Below are positions 29,395 to 38,862 of a stretch of 64,000 nucleotides of DNA, piece by piece (within the stretch, counting starts at the first letter, position 1; the number at the start of each line of letters is the position of its first letter). Origin of the DNA: DATBSL01 sp963729875 (GTDB taxonomy: Bacteria; Acidobacteriota; Vicinamibacteria; Fen-336). The stretch spans positions 740,093-804,092 of the forward strand of contig CAVSPR010000002.1 of the NCBI GenBank assembly GCA_963729875.1, read 5' to 3'. The position numbers and the translations under genes are program-made. The notes under the pieces are model-generated. The model saw nothing but the letters and a program-made list of their open reading frames with translations, searched no databases and was not told the DNA's origin.

Positions 29395-30879
29395 ATGAAG
29401 GCGATCGCGACGCGGGTCCTGGTGACGGCACTGCTCCTCGGCGCGGGGGCGGGGGCGGGCGCCGACCCTTCTCGCGGGCGGCTCAAGAAGGCCATCGACC
29501 CCATCCTCTCCCGGCCGGACTTCGCGTCGGCCTTCTGGGGGATCGAGGTGCGCAGCCTGGAGACGGGCCGCGTCCTGTACGCGCACGACGCGGAGAAGGC
29601 CTTTCGCCCGGCCTCGAACATGAAGCTCGTGACCACCGCGGCGGCCCTCGACGCCTACGGCCCCGACGCCCGGCTCCGCACGACGGTGGAGACGGCGGGT
29701 CGCCTCGACGGCCTCGGCCGGATCCTGGGCGACGTGTACCTCGTGGGCCGGGGGGACCCGAACCTGTCGGCCCGCTTCACGCCCGGCCGCCCCCTCGCCG
29801 CGTTCGAGGAGATGGCCGACGCGCTCGCCACCGCCGGCGTCCGGCGGATCGAAGGTCGCCTGGTGGGCCACGAGGGGGCTTTCACCGGCAGCCGGCGAGG
29901 GGCGGACTGGACGTGGGAGGACCTCGCCTGGGGTTACGGGACCGAGGTGTCGGCGCTCTCCTTCGGCGACAATCTGGTCGAGGTGACGCTCAAGCCGGGC
30001 GAGCGGATCGGGGAACCCGCGCTGCTCGAGCTGGCGCCGGACACGGGCTGCCTGGCCGTCGCCTCGTCGGTCGAGACGGCCCCCGAGGCCCCCGCACCGC
30101 CGACGGAGGGACGATCGGAGGGCGAGGAGGTGACCCTCGAGCGGGACCCCGGCTCGAACGAGGTTCGCCTCTACGGCCGCGTGCCGATCGGCGGCGGGTG
30201 GGACGGCCGCCTGGCTGTCGTCGACCCCGCCCGCTGCGCGGCGCAGGCGTTCATCGGCGTGCTCCAGTCGCGGGGCATCCGGGTGGCGGGCGGCGTCGCC
30301 ACGTCGCGCGCGCCCCTGCCCGCGACCGCCCGGGTCCTCGCGTCCCACGACAGCCCGTCGATGGCGGAGATGATCCGCGTCGTCAACAAGGAGAGCCAGA
30401 ACCTTCACGCGGAGACGCTGCTCCGCCTGGTGGGCCTCAAGGTGAAGGGCGAGGGCACCGCCGAGAAGGGCCACGAGGCGATCGCCGAGATGGCGAAGCG
30501 CCTCGGCGTGCCCGACGCGGGCTGGGGGCTTCAGGACGGCTCCGGCCTCGCGCGCACCGACCTGCTCACGCCGCGCGGCCTCGCCGTGCTGCTCGTCGCG
30601 ATGGACCGACACCCCCACGCGGTAGCCTTCCGCGAGTCGCTCCCCGTGGCCGGCGTCGACGGCACCCTCGAGAAGCGGATGCGGGGCACCGCGGCCGAGA
30701 AGCGGGTCGTCGCCAAGACCGGCACCCTGCGCCTCGCGAACGCGCTGGCCGGCTACGTCACGACCGGGCGCGGCGAACGCCTGGCCTTCGCCATCGTCGT
30801 CAACAACCACGCGGGGAAGAGCCGCGAGGCCGTGGCCGCCATCGACGCCGTCGCCGCCGTCCTCGCGTCGGCGCGCTGA
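29395..30879 (+). CDS. dacB: D-alanyl-D-alanine carboxypeptidase/endopeptidase (PBP4 family)
   Basis: A 494-residue periplasmic enzyme of peptidoglycan remodelling. A signal peptide (MKAIATRVLVTALLLGAGAG) is followed by FRPASNMKLVTT, holding the catalytic S74xxK77, then SQN (S334-N336) and KTG (from K441). The large insertion between SxxK and SxN is typical of PBP4 (S13) enzymes. The ATG at 29395 overlaps the plsC stop. Confidence 0.95.
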   Translation: MKAIATRVLVTALLLGAGAGAGADPSRGRLKKAIDPILSRPDFASAFWGIEVRSLETGRVLYAHDAEKAFRPASNMKLVTTAAALDAYGPDARLRTTVETAGRLDGLGRILGDVYLVGRGDPNLSARFTPGRPLAAFEEMADALATAGVRRIEGRLVGHEGAFTGSRRGADWTWEDLAWGYGTEVSALSFGDNLVEVTLKPGERIGEPALLELAPDTGCLAVASSVETAPEAPAPPTEGRSEGEEVTLERDPGSNEVRLYGRVPIGGGWDGRLAVVDPARCAAQAFIGVLQSRGIRVAGGVATSRAPLPATARVLASHDSPSMAEMIRVVNKESQNLHAETLLRLVGLKVKGEGTAEKGHEAIAEMAKRLGVPDAGWGLQDGSGLARTDLLTPRGLAVLLVAMDRHPHAVAFRESLPVAGVDGTLEKRMRGTAAEKRVVAKTGTLRLANALAGYVTTGRGERLAFAIVVNNHAGKSREAVAAIDAVAAVLASAR

Positions 30880-30898
30880 GCCGGGAAGGGAGCCCCTC

Positions 30899-31560
30899 GT
30901 GATCGATCTCCAGATCGCCGCCGACGTCGCCGGCCGCGCCCGGGTCGGCCTCCTCGTCCTCGAGGGAGTGGCCGTCCACGCGAGCGACGCCGCCCTGGAC
31001 GCGGAGGTGGACGGGACCTGCGCCTCCCTGCGCGAGCGGTACGGAGAGGGCCGCAGCTCGGAGGTGCCGGGGGCGGCGGACGCCCGCACGCTCTACAAGG
31101 CCCTCGGCATCGACCCCACCAAGACCCGCCCGTCGAACGAGGCCCTCCTCCGCCGCGCGCTGAAGGGGGAGACGCTGTACCGGATCAACACCCTCGTGGA
31201 CGCGCTCAACCTCGTCTCCTTGCGCCAGCAGCTCCCGTTCGGCCTCTACGACCTCGACCACGTGCGGCCGCCGGTGGTGCTGCGCAAGGGGGGGCGGGCG
31301 AGGGGTACGAGGGCATCCGCAAGGGATTCGTCGGCGTGGAGGGGCGGCCGGTGCTGGTCGACGGGGAGGGCCCGTTCGGCAACCCGACCTCGGACTCGGC
31401 CCGCACCATGATCACCCTCGAGGCGAAGAACGCGCTCGTCGTCGTCTACGCACCGGCGGGGTACAACCCCGGCCGCCTGGACTCCGTCCTCGACGCCACC
31501 GTGGAGACGCTGACGCGGTTCTGCGGCGGGCGCGCGACGGAGCGGCGCACGCTTCCGTGA
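30899..31560 (+). CDS. B3/4 (tRNA synthetase-like) domain protein, frameshifted
   Basis: A relative of the B3/B4 editing-like domain of phenylalanyl-tRNA synthetase beta (COG3382); these free-standing proteins may edit or bind amino acids or tRNA, but this is unproven. The first part shows KTRPSNEALLRRALKGETLY and VDALNLVSLRQQLPFGLYDL. The frame is lost in the run of seven G at 31288-31294; one more G joins it to GEGYEGIRKGFVGVEGRPV and GPFGNPTSDSARTMITLEAK, giving about 220 residues. The start is GTG at 30899, with GGGAAGGGAG upstream. Confidence 0.8.
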
Positions 31561-31600
31561 TCGGACCCGCCGGCGCCATCTCTGCCGGTAATATCGGGGC

Positions 31601-34528
31601 GTGATCACGACCGCCGAGGAGCGCACCCTCGAGGGGCTCAACGAGGCCCAGTGCGCGGCCGTCGTCCACGGCGAGGGGCCGCTGCTCATCATCGCCGGGG
31701 CGGGAACCGGCAAGACCACGGTCCTCACGCGGCGGATCGCCCACCTCATCGCCACGAAGCGCGCGCGGCCCGAGGAGATCCTCGCCCTCACCTTCACGGA
31801 GAAGGCGGCCGCCGAGATGGCGGAGCGGGTGGACCAGCTCATTCCGTGGGGCTACGCGGAGACGGCGATCTCGACCTTCCACGCCTTCGGCGACCGCGTG
31901 CTGCGCGAGAATGCCCTCGAAGCCGGCCTCGACCCCCAGTTCCGCGTGCTCTCGCAGCCCGAGCAGGTGATCTTCCTGCGCGAGCGCCTCTTCCGCCTGC
32001 CCCTCGACCGCTTCCGCCCGCTCGGGGACCCCACGCGCCACCTCGCCGCCCTCGCCACGCTGGTGAGCCGGGCGAAGGACGAGGACGTCTCGCCCGCGCG
32101 GTACCGCGCCTGGGCCGAGGCGCGCCTCGCCGCCGCCGCGGACGAGGCCGGCCGCGACGAGGCGGAGTCGCAGCTCGAGCTCGCCGCCTTCTACGAGGCC
32201 CACCAGCGGCTGCTCGCGGAGGCCGGGCTCGTGGACTTCGGCGACCAGATCCACCGCACCCTCGGCCTCCTCCGCGGGCGGCCGGCGGTCCTCGCCCGCC
32301 TGCGGGGCCGCTTCCGCTTCGTGCTCGTGGACGAGTTCCAGGACACGAACCACGCCCAGCTCGAGATGCTCAAGCTGCTGGCGGGGGCGAGCGCGAACCT
32401 CACGGTGGTCGGCGACGACGACCAGGCGATCTACCGGTGGCGGGGGGCGGCCGCCGCCAACCTGCTCGCCTTCCGGCGTCTGTACCCCGGGGCGCGCGAG
32501 GTCGTGCTGGTGGAGAACTACCGATCGACCCAGGCGATCCTCGACACGGCGGCGCGGCTCGTCGCCTACAACAACCCCTACCGGCTCGAGGCGGTGGCGG
32601 GGATCGACAAGCGGCTCCGCTCGCCGCGCGCGGGCGGACCCCCGGTGCGCCACGCGCACTTCGACACGGTCTCGGCGGAGGCCGACGGCGTCGCCGCCAT
32701 GATCGAGGAGCGCGTGCAGGCGGGGGCGCGTCCCCGCGACTTCGCCGTCCTCGTGCGCAGCAACGCCGACGCCGACCCCTTCCTGCGGGCGCTGAACGTG
32801 AAGGGCCTCCCGCACCGCTTCAGCGGCAGCCGCGGCCTCTACGCGCGCGAGGAGGTGCGCCTCCTCGTGTCCTTCCTGCGCGTCCTCGCCGACCCCGCCG
32901 ACTCGGTCTCGCTCTTCTACCTGGCGGCGTCCGAGGTGTACGGGATGCCGGAGGGCGACCTCCTGCGGCTCAACCACCACGCGCGGCGCAAGACCCGCCC
33001 CCTCCTCGAGGTGCTGCGGGGACTGCCGGAGAACGAGGACCTCGCCGGGGTCTGCGGCAAGGCGCGCGAGGCGGCGGCGCGCCTCCTCGCCGACCTCGAC
33101 CGGGCGGTCGGCGAGGTGCCGCGCCGGCGCACGGGCGAGGTGCTCTACGGCTTTCTCCAGTGGTCGGGCCTCCTCGGCCGGCTGGCGAAGGAGGCCTCGG
33201 CGGAGGCGGAGGCCAAGGTCAAGAACATCGCCCGCTTCTTCGAGACGGTGAAGGCCTACGGCGACGTGGCCGAGCACGACCGCGTGCCCGCGTTCGTGGC
33301 CCACCTCGACCTCCTTCGCGAGGCGGGCGACGACCCGGCGGTGGCGGAGGCCGACCTCGACGAGGACGCCGTGCACGTCCTGACCGTGCACAAGGCGAAG
33401 GGCCTCGAGTTCCCGACGGTGTTCCTGGTGGGCTGCGCCGAGTCGAAGTTCCCGCTCCAGCGCCGGGCCGACCCCCTGGCGCTCCCGGAGGAGCTCGCGC
33501 AGGAGGAGCTGACGGGCGGCGCGAGCGGCCACATGCTGGAGGAGCGGCGGCTCTTCTACGTCGCCATGACCCGGGCCCGGGACGAGCTCGTGCTCACCTC
33601 GGCCGCCGACTACGGGACCTCCCGCGCGCGCAAGGTGTCGCGCTTCGTCGTCGAGGCGCTCGACCTGCCGTCGCCCCGGCCCCTCGCCCGGAAGACCTCG
33701 CCCCTGGAGGCGCTGGCCCGCAACGCTCCGGCCGCCGACCCGCTGCCCCCGGCCGAGACCCCCGTCCCCGAGGACGAGCTCCTGCGCCTCTCGTACGGGC
33801 AGATCGACGACTACGAGACCTGCCCGCTCAAGTACCGCTACGTCCACGTCCTGCGCGTGCCCCTGCTCACCCACCACGCCGTGGTGTACGGCCACGCGGT
33901 CCACGAGGCGGTCCGGAGGCACTTCGAGGCGCGCCTCGCCGGCCGGCCCTTCTCGGTCGACGACCTCGTGGCCGCGTTCCGCTCGGCCTGGGTCTCGGAG
34001 GGATTTCTCTCGCGCGAGCACGAGGACGAGAGGCGGCGCGCGGGCGAGGCGATGCTCCGGCGCTTCCACGAGGAGGAGGCGAGGGCCCCGTGGGCGCCCA
34101 CCGCGGTCGAGGAGGAGTTCGCGTTCGTCCTCGGGAGGGACCGCGTGCAGGGCCGCTACGACCTCGTCGTGGAGAAGGACGGCGAGGTCGCGGTCGTGGA
34201 CTTCAAGACGGGCGAGGTCCGCGACGAGAAGGCGGCGGAGAAGCGGGCGAAGGAGAGCCTGCAGCTCGACGTCTACGCGCTCGCCCACCTGCGGACGAGG
34301 GGGCGGCTGCCCGACCGGGTCGAGCTGCGCTTCCTCGAGTCGGGGCAGGTCGCCGGGCGCCGGCCCACGGCCGAGGAGGCCGCCGCGACCGAGGCGCGCG
34401 TCCGGGCCGCGGCGGCGGCGATCCGACGGAGGGAGTTCCCGGCGACGCCCACCTTCATGGCCTGCGGGCAGTGCCCCTTCCGGGACATCTGCCCCCACAC
34501 CGCGTGGGCCCCGGAGGCCGGCGCCTGA
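31601..34528 (+). CDS. UvrD-family helicase with C-terminal iron-sulfur nuclease domain
   Basis: A 975-residue superfamily 1A helicase fused to a PD-(D/E)XK nuclease. Helicase motifs are AGAGTGKTTVLTRRIAHLIA (Walker A), LALTFTEKAAAEMAERV, VLVDEFQDTN (motif II), VGDDDQAIYRWRGA (motif III) and VAMTRARDELVLTS (motif VI). The C-terminal part has GRYDLVVEKDGEVAVVDFKTG-like residues (the RecB motif). Four Cys, C741, C955, C958 and C964 (C-xn-C-x2-C-x5-C), match the iron-sulfur cluster of AddB and AdnB nucleases. It therefore looks like a double-strand-break processing enzyme, but no partner subunit lies nearby. The start is GTG. Confidence 0.93.
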   Translation: MITTAEERTLEGLNEAQCAAVVHGEGPLLIIAGAGTGKTTVLTRRIAHLIATKRARPEEILALTFTEKAAAEMAERVDQLIPWGYAETAISTFHAFGDRVLRENALEAGLDPQFRVLSQPEQVIFLRERLFRLPLDRFRPLGDPTRHLAALATLVSRAKDEDVSPARYRAWAEARLAAAADEAGRDEAESQLELAAFYEAHQRLLAEAGLVDFGDQIHRTLGLLRGRPAVLARLRGRFRFVLVDEFQDTNHAQLEMLKLLAGASANLTVVGDDDQAIYRWRGAAAANLLAFRRLYPGAREVVLVENYRSTQAILDTAARLVAYNNPYRLEAVAGIDKRLRSPRAGGPPVRHAHFDTVSAEADGVAAMIEERVQAGARPRDFAVLVRSNADADPFLRALNVKGLPHRFSGSRGLYAREEVRLLVSFLRVLADPADSVSLFYLAASEVYGMPEGDLLRLNHHARRKTRPLLEVLRGLPENEDLAGVCGKAREAAARLLADLDRAVGEVPRRRTGEVLYGFLQWSGLLGRLAKEASAEAEAKVKNIARFFETVKAYGDVAEHDRVPAFVAHLDLLREAGDDPAVAEADLDEDAVHVLTVHKAKGLEFPTVFLVGCAESKFPLQRRADPLALPEELAQEELTGGASGHMLEERRLFYVAMTRARDELVLTSAADYGTSRARKVSRFVVEALDLPSPRPLARKTSPLEALARNAPAADPLPPAETPVPEDELLRLSYGQIDDYETCPLKYRYVHVLRVPLLTHHAVVYGHAVHEAVRRHFEARLAGRPFSVDDLVAAFRSAWVSEGFLSREHEDERRRAGEAMLRRFHEEEARAPWAPTAVEEEFAFVLGRDRVQGRYDLVVEKDGEVAVVDFKTGEVRDEKAAEKRAKESLQLDVYALAHLRTRGRLPDRVELRFLESGQVAGRRPTAEEAAATEARVRAAAAAIRRREFPATPTFMACGQCPFRDICPHTAWAPEAGA

Positions 34529-34590
34529 ACGCCGCGCGACCGCCCCGGCTGCGGTAGACTCGCCGTCCGGAGCGTCACGGAGGAGCGGCG

Positions 34591-35469
34591 ATGAGCAAGC
34601 GGATCGGATTCGCGGGGATGGGACTCATGGGCAGCCGCATGGCCCGCAACCTGCTGAAGAAGGGGTTCCCGACCTCCGTGTGGAACCGCACGCCGGAGCG
34701 CTGCGAGCCGCTCGTCAGGGAAGGGGCGAAGGCGGTCCGCACCCCCCTCGAGCTGGCCGAGCACGCCGACGTGGTGGTGGCCTGCGTTGCCGACCCGCCC
34801 GCGGTCGAGCGCCTCGTCTTCGGCGAGGACGGAATCCTCGGCGCCGCGCGCCCCGGCTTCCGCTACCTCGAGTGCTCGACGGTCAGCCCGGACACGACGC
34901 GCCGCGTCCAGGCGGCGCTCCGGGAGCGCGGGGGCGACGCGCTCGAGGCGCCGGTCACGGGCTCGAAGAACGGGGCCGAGAACGGCACCCTCCTCTTCAT
35001 GACGGGGGGAGACCCCTCCGTCCACGAGGAGCTGCTGCCGGTGATGATGGCCATGGGCACGAAGGCCATCCACTGCGGCGAGATGGGCCAGGGCACGACG
35101 GTCAAGCTCATCGGCAACAGCGTGATCTCGTTCATGCTCGAGGCCCTGTGCGAGGGGATCGTCCTCGGCCGCAAGGCGGGGATCTCGATCGAGACGATCG
35201 TCGAGGTGATCCAGGCCGCGGGCTACGCGTCCCCGTACTACGCGTTCAAGGGCAGCGCCATCGCGAAGCGCGACTTCGAGGAGCACTTCGCGATCGACCT
35301 CCTGGTGAAGGACCAGACGCTGCTGCTGGCCGAGGGCGCCTCCCGCGGCGTCCCCCTGCCCGGCCTCGCCGCGATCCGCGAGGTGTTCCAGGCGGCGCGG
35401 GCCCAGGGCCTCGGCCGCGAGGACATCTGCGCGGTCGTGAAGGCCCTGGAGCGCGCCGCCTCGCTCTAG
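34591..35469 (+). CDS. NAD-binding beta-hydroxyacid dehydrogenase family protein
   Basis: A 292-residue enzyme of the 3-hydroxyisobutyrate dehydrogenase/glyoxylate reductase family. The N-terminal Rossmann motif is GFAGMGLMGSRMARNLLKKG, the substrate loop reads APVTGSKNGAENGTL, and the catalytic lysine lies in TVKLIGNSVISFMLEALCEG. The SxxxGAxxGTL pattern is nearer to succinic semialdehyde/glyoxylate reductases (GLYR1-like) than to HIBADH, but the substrate cannot be fixed. GGAGGAGCG precedes the ATG. The stop overlaps the end of the minus-strand gene by 4 bases. Confidence 0.9.
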   Translation: MSKRIGFAGMGLMGSRMARNLLKKGFPTSVWNRTPERCEPLVREGAKAVRTPLELAEHADVVVACVADPPAVERLVFGEDGILGAARPGFRYLECSTVSPDTTRRVQAALRERGGDALEAPVTGSKNGAENGTLLFMTGGDPSVHEELLPVMMAMGTKAIHCGEMGQGTTVKLIGNSVISFMLEALCEGIVLGRKAGISIETIVEVIQAAGYASPYYAFKGSAIAKRDFEEHFAIDLLVKDQTLLLAEGASRGVPLPGLAAIREVFQAARAQGLGREDICAVVKALERAASL

Positions 35470-37733
35470 GCGGCCTCCGGCTTCCGCCGCCGCAGCCAGG
35501 CGAGGGCGACGAACGCCACCTCGGCCACCGCCACCGCCACCATCGCCCGCACGACACTCGAGTCGCCGAAGCCGTACGAGTGCAGCCCCGAGGCGAGGAC
35601 GAAGTTGACGCCGAGGTACGTCATCAGGATCGTCTGGAATGCGGCGATGCTCCAGGCCGCAACCCCGAAGTTCCCGATGAGCCTCTCCGCTCGGGCGTGC
35701 AGGATGGCCATGTAGGCGAGGAAGGCCACGAGCGACCAGACCTCCTTCGGGTCCCACCCCCAATAGCGGCCCCACGACTCCGCGGCCCACATCGACCCGG
35801 TCAGGATGCCGGTGACGAGCAGGATGGAGCCGACGTGGATGTACCAGTACTGCAGGTCCGCCATCCGCAGGGCGAGGCTCCGGCGGGATGGCGAGAAGGC
35901 CTCGACCCCCAGCTGCATGTGGGCCACCACCACGCCGAGGGCGAGGACGGCGTAGCCGACCATGATGATCGGCACGTGGATCGCGAGCCAGTAGGTGCCG
36001 GAGAGCACCGGGGGCATCGGGTGGATGAAGCGGTCGATGGGCAGCAGGTCGGTCAGCGCCATCGTCACCGCGGAGCCGGCGGCCGCGTTCAGGATCACGA
36101 TGCGGTTGCGGAGGAACACGGTGGCGAGGAGGGCGAAGACGCCCACCCCCCAGCCGAGAAACAGCAGCGACTCGTACATGTTCGAGGCCGGGATCCGCCC
36201 GGCGACGTGCCAGCGCATCCAGATGCCCCAGCTCATCACCGCGAAGCCGGCGAAGAGCAGAGCGCCGGCCGCCACGTCCAGGGCCCGCCGGTCGAGCGCC
36301 ATCGCCGCGATCGACAGCAGGAGCGACAGGGCCAGGACCACCCAGGCGATCCGCGTGGGCCGGGCCCGGTTGTAGAGCAGCTCGCGCTCGGCGGCTTCCC
36401 CCGGCAGCCGCGCGGAGGAGGCACCGGTGTTCTGGACCGCGCGCAGGTCTTCGGCCGAGTGCACGTGCTCCGGCACCGTCCACGCGTCACCCGGCCTCGC
36501 CGCGGGAACGACCTGCAGGGCGCTCTGGTTCAGCAGCTGCTGCATCCAGAGCAGGCGCCCCTCCACCTTCTGCGCCGCCTTCTCGAGCGGCGAGAGCGGC
36601 CGCTCCTGCTCCTCGGCTGCGCGCGCCGAATCCATCAGCTGGTTCAGGCGCGCGTTCCCGGCGAGGGCCTCGAACGACGACCAGCGGGTGCCCGGCGCGA
36701 GCCCGATCTCGGCCGCGAGCCGGTCGTCCTTCAGCGGCACGATCGGCTGGATGGCCCAGCCCCTCGGGTCGAAGGCCCACCCGAGCGCCATCGCGACCGG
36801 GTCGACTCCCCACACGCTGCGCTTGCCGGTCACGTTCCAGACCGCCTCGCGCGCGAGCGTGTCGAGCGGCATCACCCGCCCGTCGTGCTGCACGGGGAGG
36901 CTCCGGAGGGCCTCGACATCCGAAGCTGGAGGCAGTGGCGGCAGGGCCTGGGCGTGGCCCGGCGCGGCGGCGAGGAGAAGGAGCGTGGCGAGCGCGGCCG
37001 CCGCGGCCGACCGCGTGGCGCGGCGCCTCTCGGTGATGCGGGTGGCGAGCACGACGATCATCCCGATCACCAGCCCGTAGTACCCGAGGAACACCACGTT
37101 CTCGCCGGGGTCCTTCGAGACCGAGAGGATCGTCTGGTCCCGGTCCGGCATCTCGCGGTAGCTGCTCTGGAAGAAACGGTAGCCGCCGTAGGCGAGCTCC
37201 TGGTTCATCTGGATCACGGCGGGCGTCTCCCGCCCGCTCGCCGGGTCCTTCACGGTCACCCGGCTGCGGAACTGCGCCGGGCGGCGCGTGCCCTCGTAGT
37301 AGTCGACCTCGAACGCGTCGAGGCGGACGGCGAAGGGGAGCCTGGCCACGACGGGCGGCTCCGCCTGCGGGCTCGACGGCCTGCCGATGACCTGCGTCGC
37401 CTCCTCGCCCTCCCAGATGGGGAGCTGGCCCTCCGTCTTCCACACCTCCGTGGCGAGGGCGCCGGCGAGGATGACGAGCATCGAGCCGTGAGTGATCACG
37501 TACCCGATGCGCCGCCGGCCCCACGGCCAGAGGCTCACCAGCGAGCACGAGAGGTTGAGCGCGAACACGGCGAGCAGCGCCCAGAACCAATGGGCGCGGT
37601 ACACGAGCTGCAGGGCTGCGTCGGCGCCGTGGCGCGACTCGACGATCGTGCCGGCCGAGAGGGCGAAGAGCAGGAGGAGGAGCAGGACGACGGTGACGCG
37701 CAGAGAGGCGAAGCGGTCGATGAGGGCTTTCAC
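35466..37733 (-). CDS. ccsA: Fused cytochrome c biogenesis protein CcsBA (ResB-CcsA)
   Basis: A 755-residue membrane protein joining ResB/CcsB (residues 1-270) and CcsA/ResC (about 490-755) of the system II haem delivery and ligation machine. The haem-binding WWD motif reads WGRYWGWDPKEVWSLVAFLA. Conserved histidines lie in LAIHVPIIMVGYAV and GLHSYGFGDSS. The central region (280-480) is periplasmic and includes QHDGRVMPLDTLAREAVWNV, usual in fused forms. The start is GTG at 37733. The cell therefore makes c-type cytochromes. It diverges from rmuC. Confidence 0.93.
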   Translation of the reverse strand: MKALIDRFASLRVTVVLLLLLLFALSAGTIVESRHGADAALQLVYRAHWFWALLAVFALNLSCSLVSLWPWGRRRIGYVITHGSMLVILAGALATEVWKTEGQLPIWEGEEATQVIGRPSSPQAEPPVVARLPFAVRLDAFEVDYYEGTRRPAQFRSRVTVKDPASGRETPAVIQMNQELAYGGYRFFQSSYREMPDRDQTILSVSKDPGENVVFLGYYGLVIGMIVVLATRITERRRATRSAAAAALATLLLLAAAPGHAQALPPLPPASDVEALRSLPVQHDGRVMPLDTLAREAVWNVTGKRSVWGVDPVAMALGWAFDPRGWAIQPIVPLKDDRLAAEIGLAPGTRWSSFEALAGNARLNQLMDSARAAEEQERPLSPLEKAAQKVEGRLLWMQQLLNQSALQVVPAARPGDAWTVPEHVHSAEDLRAVQNTGASSARLPGEAAERELLYNRARPTRIAWVVLALSLLLSIAAMALDRRALDVAAGALLFAGFAVMSWGIWMRWHVAGRIPASNMYESLLFLGWGVGVFALLATVFLRNRIVILNAAAGSAVTMALTDLLPIDRFIHPMPPVLSGTYWLAIHVPIIMVGYAVLALGVVVAHMQLGVEAFSPSRRSLALRMADLQYWYIHVGSILLVTGILTGSMWAAESWGRYWGWDPKEVWSLVAFLAYMAILHARAERLIGNFGVAAWSIAAFQTILMTYLGVNFVLASGLHSYGFGDSSVVRAMVAVAVAEVAFVALAWLRRRKPEAA

Positions 37734-37842
37734 TGTGGGATCCCCGGTTTGTAGGACAACCCGCCCAGTCTACAGGAGAGCGGGCCTTCTCCCCAGCCGA
37801 GCGGACCCCCGGCGGCGGGTCGGCGTGGCACCCTGGGCGGCG

Positions 37843-38847
37843 ATGGACACGTCCACCCTCGCGCTCGCCCTGGCCGGCCTCGCCCTCGCGGTGCTCGTCG
37901 GCTACGCGCTGGCCGTGGCGCGGCGGGGGCCGGGCGTCGATCCTCTCGCCGTCGACCGCCTCCAGGAGGACCTCGACCGCGTGGCCCGCGGCCAGGAGCA
38001 GCTGCGGCTCGAGGCCCAGCGGGGGCGCGAGGACGCCCTCCTCGGTCTCACCGGCGCCGCCCAGGATCTGCAGGGGCGACTCGCACAGGCGCAGCGGGCG
38101 CTGGCCGAGGTCAAGGCCCTCGAGCAGGCCCGCGGCTCCCAGCTCGACCGGGCCACGGACAGCCTGCGGCGTCTCGAGCTCGTCGTGGCCGGGTCGGGCA
38201 GCCGCGGGGCCGCGGGGGAGAACGTCCTGGCCCGCGCCTTCGCCCAGCTGCCGGCAGACATGCTCGAGCGGAACGCGGCTTTCGGGGGACGGGTCGTCGA
38301 GTACGCGCTGCGCCTTCCCGGCGGCAGCCTCCTGCCGATCGACAGCAAGTGGACGGGTGTCGCCGAGCTCGAGCGGCTGGAGGCGACCGACGACGCCGAC
38401 GAGCGGCGCCGCCTGCGGGAGCAGGTCGGGCGCGAGGTCCGCCTCCGCGCTCGGGAGATGGGGAAGTACCTCGACCCGGAGCGGACGCTCGGGCTCGCGG
38501 TGCTCGCCGTGCCCGACGCGGTGCACGCCGAGGCGGCCGAGGCCCACGCCGAGGGCTGGCGCGAGGGCGTCCTCGTGGTCCCGTACTCGCTCACCCTGGC
38601 CTTCGTGCTGTCGCTCTACCGCCTGAGTGCCCGCTTCGCCCCCGTCCCCGGGGCCGCCGAGGTGGCCCGCCGCCTCGCCCGGCTCTCCGAGCTGCTCCAG
38701 CGGATGGACGACGAGGTCGAGGGGCGGCTCTCCCGCGCCCTCGTCCAGGCGGGGAACGCACGCGACGGCCTGCGCGCCGACCTGGCGGAGGCGCGCCACG
38801 CGTCCTTGCGCCTTTCCGGGTTTGACCGGCCGGAGGCGGAAGGTTAG
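37843..38847 (+). CDS. rmuC: RmuC family DNA recombination protein
   Basis: A 334-residue protein with an N-terminal membrane anchor (ALALAGLALAVLVGYALAVA), a coiled coil (40-115), and the RmuC core with LPGGSLLPIDSKWTGVAELE near 165 and VLVVPYSLTLAFVLSLYRL. RmuC limits inversion between repeats in E. coli and belongs to a restriction-nuclease-like fold. The ATG at 37843 is a fair choice; a longer N-terminal form is possible. ispD follows after 15 bases. Confidence 0.88.
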   Translation: MDTSTLALALAGLALAVLVGYALAVARRGPGVDPLAVDRLQEDLDRVARGQEQLRLEAQRGREDALLGLTGAAQDLQGRLAQAQRALAEVKALEQARGSQLDRATDSLRRLELVVAGSGSRGAAGENVLARAFAQLPADMLERNAAFGGRVVEYALRLPGGSLLPIDSKWTGVAELERLEATDDADERRRLREQVGREVRLRAREMGKYLDPERTLGLAVLAVPDAVHAEAAEAHAEGWREGVLVVPYSLTLAFVLSLYRLSARFAPVPGAAEVARRLARLSELLQRMDDEVEGRLSRALVQAGNARDGLRADLAEARHASLRLSGFDRPEAEG

Positions 38848-38862
38848 TCTGCCCGCGTTCAC

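Noticed and set aside
31601..34528. The helicase-nuclease as part of a new defence system
   Set aside because: Its neighbours are housekeeping genes, with no cluster of defence genes. DNA repair is the simpler reading.
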